Source of the DNA: CAUSKK01 sp963532425
GTDB lineage: Bacteria > Pseudomonadota > Gammaproteobacteria > Cardiobacteriales > Cardiobacteriaceae
Assembly (NCBI GenBank): GCA_963532425.1
Contig: CAUSKK010000010.1
Location: 18,310-82,309, forward strand
Length of the DNA: 64,000 nucleotides
Direction of reading: 5' to 3'
Below the pieces are notes generated by a model. That model was given only the letters and a program-made list of their open reading frames with translations, searched no databases and had not been told where the DNA came from. Within the stretch, counting starts at the first letter, position 1, and each line of letters starts with the position of its first letter. Position numbers and translations under genes: made by a program. Positions 61,038-64,000 of the stretch are shown here, in pieces.

Positions 61038-62109
61038 AGCTGCTCCTTGTATAGCGAAAGAGAAGTTCCTAATCCTAAGCGCTTCGGCCAAAAAAACAAA
61101 CTGGCCGGGGCCGCGCTGCAGCTTCAGGAAATGGATTTTTTACCCCGGCCCGGTTTCAAAGCGGTTTGGGAGTGAAGCGCTTCGGCCGGGGGAAGCGCTT
61201 CGGGTTTTGCGGATTTCCAGAGCGAAGCGCTTCGGTTGGTCTCAGTCTTTGCACGTTAGCAGCTGAATTTTGGAGGGAAGCGCTTCGGTCCGGCAGACCG
61301 GATTTTTTCCCAGCCCGGCGCTTTGCGTTAAGAAGCTAGGCCCGCCTTGGGGTTTCTAACGAAGCGCTTCGGGTGGGCCGTCCAGCTGAAGGGGGAGCGC
61401 TTCGATTTTTGCAAGTTTCCAGAGCGAAGCGCTGCGGTTTCAGGAAATAGATTTTTCACCTTGACCCGGTTTCAAAGCGGTTTTAGAGCGAAGCGCTCCC
61501 CAGTGCTGGCGGAAGCGCTTCGTTCCGGAGAATCTTCCGGCGGCACCTACCGGTCATAAAAAAGCGTTCCCCGGTGGAAGCGCTTCGGTCTAGCTATTGA
61601 GAATGGAGCGCTTCGGCCGGGGGAGGCGCTTCGGCAGTCCGGAATGAAGCGCTTCGGCCAAAGAGCAGCCAGGCGGGAGGGAAAAAAAGGGGAGCGCTTC
61701 GGTCTAGCCATTGAGAAGGAAGCGCTTCCCCGGGGGCCAAAAGACCGGGCCGGAGAATTTACCGGTTCAGACCGAAGCGCTTCGGTTTGCTCAATTTGCA
61801 TGGCAGGAGATGAACTTGGAGAAGGAAGCGCTTCGCGTCCCGTTAGCAGCGCCAGAAACCGGCGCCGGGGGGCGCTTCGTTTTAAAAGGGGGCGAAATCA
61901 GAGACCGCCACCGGACGGAGAGAGCAAAAAGCGGGAAGCGCTTCCCGCCGCCGGCGGGTTTTAATCGGTGCCCATCTTTAAATGAAGCGCTTCGTTTGGA
62001 TTCCGCTGTCCCGGCCCGGCGGCAAAGCTGTTCCAGAGCGAAGCGCTTCGGTTGAACCAGCCGGCTGGAAAGGTTTCAATTTTCCAGGGGGTTGAGTCGG
62101 GGATTGGGG

Positions 62110-62285
62110 CTGGGCGAAGGGGAAGCGCTTCGGTCTGGAAGTCCGGATTTTTTCCCAGCCCAGCGCTTTGCGTTGAGAAGCTGGACCCGCCCTGGGGCTT
62201 CCAACGAAGCGCTTCGGACCGGCCGTTCAGATGAAGGGGAGAGCGCTTCGGATTTTTGCAGGTTTCCAGAGCGAAGCGCTTCGCT
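62110..62285 (-). repeat. Array module gamma, copy 2 (inverted)
   Basis: Reverse complement of 44830-45005. A third, more diverged copy in the same orientation lies at about 61271-61430. Confidence 0.85.
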
Positions 62286-62710
62286 TCGAAAAGACGCAAA
62301 GGGGGAAGCGCTTCACTCCGGCAGCGGGTTTTAGTCAGCCCCGGCCTATCTTTAAATGAAGCGCTTCGCCATTTCGACCGGCACCACCGGCGAGGAGGAA
62401 TCATTCGGCAGAGGAAGCGCTTCGTTGGTTCTGAATCTCTGAACGCCAACGGCTGGGCTGCCCGGGGGAAGCGCTTCGGCCTAGTGGTCGAAAGGGGAGC
62501 GCTTCAGGGGGCGCCGATGGATTTTCCAATGCCCCAGAGCGAAGCGCTTCGGCCTAGTGGTCGAAAAGGAAGCGCTTCGTTCCAGGACGTCGGGCGGGAA
62601 GAGTTTCATTGCCGGGCTGGTCTAAAAATGGGTTCTAAAAGGCCCCAAAGGGGAGCGCTTCGGTTAGCGACATTAGATTTCAGGGCAAGCGCTTCGGGTT
62701 AATCGTCGGG

Positions 62711-62793
62711 GCGGAAGCGCTTCGTTCTGGAGAATCTTCCGGCGGCGCCGGCCGGCCATAAAAAAAGCGCTCTGGGGGAAGCGCTTCGGTCTA
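62711..62793 (-). repeat. Array module epsilon, copy 2
   Basis: Shares GGAGAATCTTCCGGCGG, CGGYCATAAAAAA and the palindrome-based hairpin with 61510-61593. Its reverse complement is at 44559-44637. Its edge supplies the stop codon of the gene at 62791. Confidence 0.82.
62760..62786 (-). terminator. Palindrome-based terminator of the tiny-gene cluster
   Basis: On the minus strand AGCGCT ... AGCGCT (self-complementary arms) around CCCCCAG, followed by seven T residues; 4 bp after the stop codon. Confidence 0.72.
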
Positions 62794-62958
62794 GCCGCCC
62801 AGGGCGCAGCTGTGCAGGGTCAGCAGCAGGGCGACGGCACTCAGGGCCCAGACGCCATATTGCAGCCGGTTGAACTGGTGGGGCTGGTCGTCGTCCTCAC
62901 GGTAGCCAAGGAAAATATCGGCCAGCAGCGCCCGGAGCCGAGTCCAGAACTCAGCCAC
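62791..62958 (-). CDS. Tiny membrane protein (55 residues)
   Basis: GTG start overlapping the end of the gene at 62951. The product starts VAEFWTRLRALLADIFLGYR, has a polar DDDQPHQF turn and one membrane helix (VWALSAVALLLTLHSC). Overlap, hydrophobicity and a directly following terminator support it. Family unknown. The stop codon lies in array module sequence. Confidence 0.55.
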   Translation of the reverse strand: MAEFWTRLRALLADIFLGYREDDDQPHQFNRLQYGVWALSAVALLLTLHSCALGG

Positions 62959-63136
62959 GGGGCGTTACACAGGCCCGCAGCAGCACCAGCAGCAGCACCA
63001 CCACCGCCACCCAGAGGAAGTATTGTCCCAGGCCGGGCTTGCGGGCCTCCTCCTCCTCCAGCTCCCGGGCGCCGAGGAAAAGCATCCCCAGCAGCCGCAG
63101 CACCGGCCCCAGAATGGCCGCAATAAATTCACCCAT
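62951..63136 (-). CDS. Tiny membrane protein (61 residues)
   Basis: Starts with MGEFIAAILGPVLRLLGMLF, an acidic ELEEEEARK linker and a second hydrophobic helix (FLWVAVVVLLLVLL). It has the best ribosome-binding site of the cluster (AGGAGA, 6 bp before ATG). No family recognised. Confidence 0.6.
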   Translation of the reverse strand: MGEFIAAILGPVLRLLGMLFLGARELEEEEARKPGLGQYFLWVAVVVLLLVLLRACVTPRG

Positions 63137-63145
63137 ATCTTTCTC

Positions 63146-63328
63146 CTATGACAATGCCAAGGGCAGACCGACGGCCGGCGGCGGCGCCAGCAGCATCGGC
63201 CGCCCAACCCCAGCGCTGAAAGCGCCGGTGCGACTCCGGACGGCGGCCCAACGGCGGGCCCATTCCCGCAGCAATCCCAGCGCCATTTCCAGCCGGCCGC
63301 CCGGCGGCCGGAAGCGTAGCAAGCTCAT
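63146..63328 (-). CDS. Small protein (60 residues) in the tiny-gene cluster
   Basis: ATG overlaps the stop of the upstream gene (ATGA). Sequence begins MSLLRFRPPGGRLEMALGLL, is basic in the middle and ends in a Pro/Leu-rich tail. No family recognised. Confidence 0.45.
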   Translation of the reverse strand: MSLLRFRPPGGRLEMALGLLREWARRWAAVRSRTGAFSAGVGRPMLLAPPPAVGLPLALS

Positions 63329-63528
63329 CGCAATTCGCCCAGTTTTACCAACAGCACGAAGGCCAGGGCCAGCAGTCCCAGCAACGCCAGTCCGGCCAGC
63401 AGCACGCCGAGCAGGCTCAACGCCCAGTGGCGGGGCCGGGCCCGGTGCCAGCGGTGGAAGATTTTTTCCACACCCCGCCGGGCGCCGTCGACCAGGGCAC
63501 GGAACAGCATTTCCAGCAGCAGCCCCAT
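63325..63528 (-). CDS. Tiny membrane protein (67 residues)
   Basis: Begins MGLLLEMLFRALVDGARRGV, then a basic stretch (HRWHRARPRHW) and one long membrane helix (LLGVLLAGLALLGLLALAFV). ATG is 2 bp after the stop of the upstream frame. Confidence 0.5.
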   Translation of the reverse strand: MGLLLEMLFRALVDGARRGVEKIFHRWHRARPRHWALSLLGVLLAGLALLGLLALAFVLLVKLGELR

Positions 63529-63530
63529 CT

Positions 63531-63665
63531 TCAGAGGCCCAGCGCCGGCAGGAACAGGCGCCAGCCCGGCCCCGGCCGCCGCTGGCCGCGCCCGGGGGAG
63601 CTGGTGCTGGGGGCGGGCTCCCGAGAAATCCCTCGGGCTCGCCGCGCAAAAACTAGCCGGTCCAT
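63531..63665 (-). CDS. Short open frame (44 residues), second copy of a duplicated start
   Basis: Begins MDRLVFARRARG, is rich in Pro, Arg and Gly, and ends in LFLPALGL-stop. The TAATG junction with the upstream frame and the first eight codons repeat those at 63740-63775. Probably a product of duplication rather than a conserved gene. Confidence 0.3.
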   Translation of the reverse strand: MDRLVFARRARGISREPAPSTSSPGRGQRRPGPGWRLFLPALGL

Positions 63666-63677
63666 TAGCGGCCAACC
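63642..63677 (-). repeat. 36-bp stop/start junction repeat, copy 1
   Basis: Same as 63740-63775 with one mismatch, 98 bp apart. Contains the end GGCCGC-TAA, the overlapping ATG and the first codons of the next frame. Confidence 0.93.
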
Positions 63678-63763
63678 GTTGGCGCCAGCCGGTTGCGCGC
63701 CCAGGAGCCGGTGATTTTGACGAGCCAGCGGCACCCCCCCCGCGCAAAAACTAGCCGGCCCAT
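63665..63763 (-). CDS. Short open frame (32 residues) between two TAATG junctions
   Basis: Begins MGRLVFARGGCRW and ends in TVGR-stop, with stop and start overlapping at both ends. It may be only the interval created by the 36-bp duplication. Confidence 0.3.
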   Translation of the reverse strand: MGRLVFARGGCRWLVKITGSWARNRLAPTVGR

Positions 63764-63775
63764 TAGCGGCCAACC
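63740..63775 (-). repeat. 36-bp stop/start junction repeat, copy 2
   Basis: Partner of 63642-63677. Confidence 0.93.
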
Positions 63776-63891
63776 ACCACCACCACCACCACCAGCGCCA
63801 GTAGCAGCAACAGCCAAAACCAGACCGAGCGCTTCTCGGTGAGCCGGTCGATAAATAAATCGGCCAGCAGTTCCAGGATAAATTCAAACAT
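63763..63891 (-). CDS. Tiny membrane protein (42 residues)
   Basis: MFEFILELLADLFIDRLTEK followed by a helix with seven consecutive Val codons (GTG repeats) and GR-stop. Its ATG overlaps the stop of the upstream frame (TGATG). A GTG microsatellite could make it length-variable. Confidence 0.5.
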   Translation of the reverse strand: MFEFILELLADLFIDRLTEKRSVWFWLLLLLALVVVVVVVGR

Positions 63892-64000
63892 CAGACCGCC
63901 CGCCCCTCGAGCCGCAGCAGCAGGCCCAGACCCACCACCGTGGCCCGGCTGACGTCGCCCCAGCCGCCGAAGGCTGCTGGCGCCGTGGCCCGGATAGCGT
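63891..64000 (-). CDS. 3' end of an upstream member of the tiny-gene cluster
   Basis: Open to the right edge. The visible end reads ...FGGWGDVSRATVVGLGLLL then RLEGRAV-stop, hydrophobic and coupled by TGATG to the next gene. Family unknown. Confidence 0.4.
   Translation of the reverse strand, partial: AIRATAPAAFGGWGDVSRATVVGLGLLLRLEGRAV

Larger units (their letters stand above)
61078..62790. repeat. GAAGCGCTTC palindrome array E (about 1.7 kb)
   Basis: Gene-free region upstream of agcS and downstream of the tiny-gene cluster. By eye it has about 25 exact palindromes and about 17 near copies. Two inverted gamma modules (about 61271-61430 and 62110-62285) and two inverted epsilon modules (61510-61593 and 62711-62793) are seen. 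No credible gene. Confidence 0.92.

Noticed and set aside
57484..61175. Long plus-strand open frames opposite fhs and agcS (up to 684 codons)
   Set aside because: They are GC-rich shadows, full of His, Gln, Gly and Arg, on the strand opposite clearly recognised genes.
61347..62702. Several 60-160 codon open frames inside the arrays
   Set aside because: They consist of palindrome translations (EALR, KRF, RSAS) with no other conserved feature and occur on both strands at the same place.

Overview
The window is a GC-rich, gene-dense bacterial chromosome segment. Gene content and order point to a gammaproteobacterium outside the Enterobacterales. Supporting clusters are ubiG-mupP-yciK, kdsD-lptC-lptA-lptB-rpoN, fabA-fabB, petABC-sspAB and trpD-trpC-upp. 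The species is not identifiable from the sequence alone; Cardiobacteriales or a neighbouring lineage is only a guess. Most genes are ordinary housekeeping genes.

Layout. 1-1120: 3' end of comEC and a tRNA-Pro/Arg/His operon with a clear sigma-70 promoter. 1122-5727: prmC, an Mrr-like nuclease, a drug-efflux MFS protein, a YhcH protein and an orphan Xre antitoxin. 5839-9003: a secreted 1054-residue protein with two homologous ends joined by a Ser/Ala-rich linker. 9079-14171: plsC, dusA, sbcC. 14428-16764: hemJ, ubiG, mupP, a degenerate yciK. 16990-22306: lipopolysaccharide export genes, rpoN, mnmA. 22338-24895: a secreted protein, a GIY-YIG membrane protein, dusB. 26696-29385: two cell-wall enzymes (dpaA-like, dacB) and rluE. 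29448-36142: trpDC, upp, DUF3108, two envelope-type genes, a KamA-like radical SAM enzyme. 36184-44424: hom, an aminotransferase, RDD protein, an LdtD-type transpeptidase, fabAB, a secreted protein, queH. 45848-53154: a peptide transporter, a family of repeated membrane units, a NIF3 protein, petABC. 53304-61037: sspAB, ppsR, a stand-alone HSDR_N-like protein, fhs, agcS. 62791-64000: a chain of tiny overlapping minus-strand genes.

The outstanding feature is a 10-bp perfect palindrome, GAAGCGCTTC. I count by eye roughly 130-140 exact copies plus many one-mismatch copies, where well under one is expected by chance. It is scattered through ordinary genes in all three reading phases (giving EAL, KRF or RSAS), is built into terminator stems, and forms five dense non-coding arrays (about 4905-5410, 24897-26690, 44559-45820, 54408-55400, 61078-62790) with one copy every 30-70 bp. 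The spacers between copies are not random: several recurring modules of 67-270 bp occur at distant loci and in both orientations, so the arrays are mosaics resembling BIMEs built on a different palindrome. Two proteins carry arrays inside their reading frames: the secreted 1054-residue protein and the KamA-like enzyme.

A second recurrent pattern is short duplication of gene ends. The last 40-100 bp of yhcH, yciK, fabB and (more decayed) queH reappear about 90-140 bp downstream after a short unrelated spacer, with differences that are mostly synonymous or conservative. A stop/start junction in the tiny-gene cluster is duplicated in the same way. With comEC present, one hypothesis is that the palindrome is a DNA-uptake or recombination signal and the duplicated ends are scars of imperfect integration. 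That is inference, not shown by the sequence.
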